From positions 1 to 21,379 of IMG/VR virus record IMGVR_UViG_3300040944_000061: a stretch of 21,379 nucleotides of DNA. One strand, given 5' to 3'. Positions 21,085 through 21,379 of this stretch are shown here, in pieces; within the stretch, counting starts at the first letter, position 1, and the number at the start of each line of letters is the position of its first letter. Source of the DNA: a virus. A program made the position numbers and the translations under genes. The notes under the pieces are model-generated. The model did not search any database. It worked only from the letters and a program-made list of their open reading frames with translations, and was not told the DNA's origin.

Positions 21085-21379
21085 TAGAGATCCATCCTGA
21101 AGCGCACCCGGTTACGCGCAGTCTGCGTCCCGCCCGGGCGAGGCGGTTGCTGCGCTTGTTTCACTTCTTTTACCGGAGGGGCGCCCACCCGGCGCTCGAA
21201 GTCGGCCCAGTGCTTCTCCTGGAACCGATCAATGCCGATCCGGCCTGCCGCCGCGCGCGCATACACGCGGCAATCGAGCGCTTCATTGCGCTCGCGCATC
21301 TTCTGCCATTCATGCCGCCGGTAGCCTTTGACGAGCTTCGTCACCAACTGCTCGGCAGTGATCTGTTTGAAGTACTCCT
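21084..21379 (-). CDS. Terminase large subunit (GpA type), C-terminal fragment
   Basis: The frame is open to the right edge, giving about 97 residues. It reads EYFKQITAEQLVTK, then GYRRHEWQKMRERNEALDCR, VYARAAAGRIGIDRF and a Pro/Gln-rich end. EW.K...RNEALDCRVYA is the typical C-terminal signature of GpA-family large terminases, next to the nuclease domain. The enzyme cuts concatemeric DNA and pumps it through the portal. The ATPase and most of the nuclease part lie outside the window. A TTG at 21347 is not the true start. Confidence 0.9.
   Translation of the reverse strand, partial: EYFKQITAEQLVTKLVKGYRRHEWQKMRERNEALDCRVYARAAAGRIGIDRFQEKHWADFERRVGAPPVKEVKQAQQPPRPGGTQTARNRVRFRMDL

Noticed and set aside
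19801-21087. Plus-strand open frame of 428 codons opposite portal and gpW
   Set aside because: The minus strand carries clear portal and gpW motifs; the plus frame has none.
1-21379. Search for CRISPR arrays, tRNA genes, insertion sequences, integrase, attachment sites and lysis genes
   Set aside because: No regularly spaced short repeats, cloverleaf, transposase or recombinase motifs, or holin/endolysin-like genes were seen by eye. Only the coding repeats listed are present.

Overview
The window is a stretch of a tailed double-stranded DNA phage or prophage of siphovirus type with a lambda-like late gene order. The GC content is high and the genes are packed with gaps of a few bases or short overlaps. 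No host gene, integrase, tRNA or lysis gene is present, so the host cannot be named. The composition, Shine-Dalgarno sites such as AAAGGAG and GGAGGAG, and the style of the antitoxin would fit a high-GC soil bacterium (Acidobacteria-like), but that is a guess.

All structural genes lie on the minus strand and are read from right to left. Head module (21379 to about 15011): the C-terminal end of a GpA-type large terminase (cut by the right edge), a gpW-like head-tail joiner, a lambda-family portal, an S49 head-maturation protease fused to a scaffold with an internal start for a separate Nu3-like scaffold, a DUF2190-type capsid decoration protein, the major capsid protein, three small proteins of unclear role, and a gpFII-like head-tail connector. 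Tail module (15014 to 1): a tail completion or terminator protein, a 54-residue protein, the tail tube protein, a gpG-like assembly chaperone, a zinc-ribbon protein in the gpT position, a 152-residue minor protein, a 1358-residue tape measure, a gpM-like distal tail protein, a 1472-residue fusion combining gpM-like, gpL-like (four-cysteine) and gpJ-like parts, and a repeat-rich tail fibre cut by the left edge.

One block breaks the pattern. At 11769-12273, on the plus strand and therefore against the late operon, sits a two-gene toxin-antitoxin cassette: a small acidic antitoxin and a MazF/PemK-like toxin overlapping by 20 bases. It splits the tail genes between the gpG/zinc-ribbon pair and the tape-measure block. 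A perfect 13-base palindrome covers the antitoxin start and is a candidate operator.

The most unusual points are this cassette inside a late tail operon; two four-cysteine zinc ribbons with identical CxxC-x10-CxxC spacing, one at the start of the scaffold and one in the gpT position; the gpM-gpL-gpJ fusion with a second gpM-like domain encoded just upstream; and tandem repeats in the terminal fibre.
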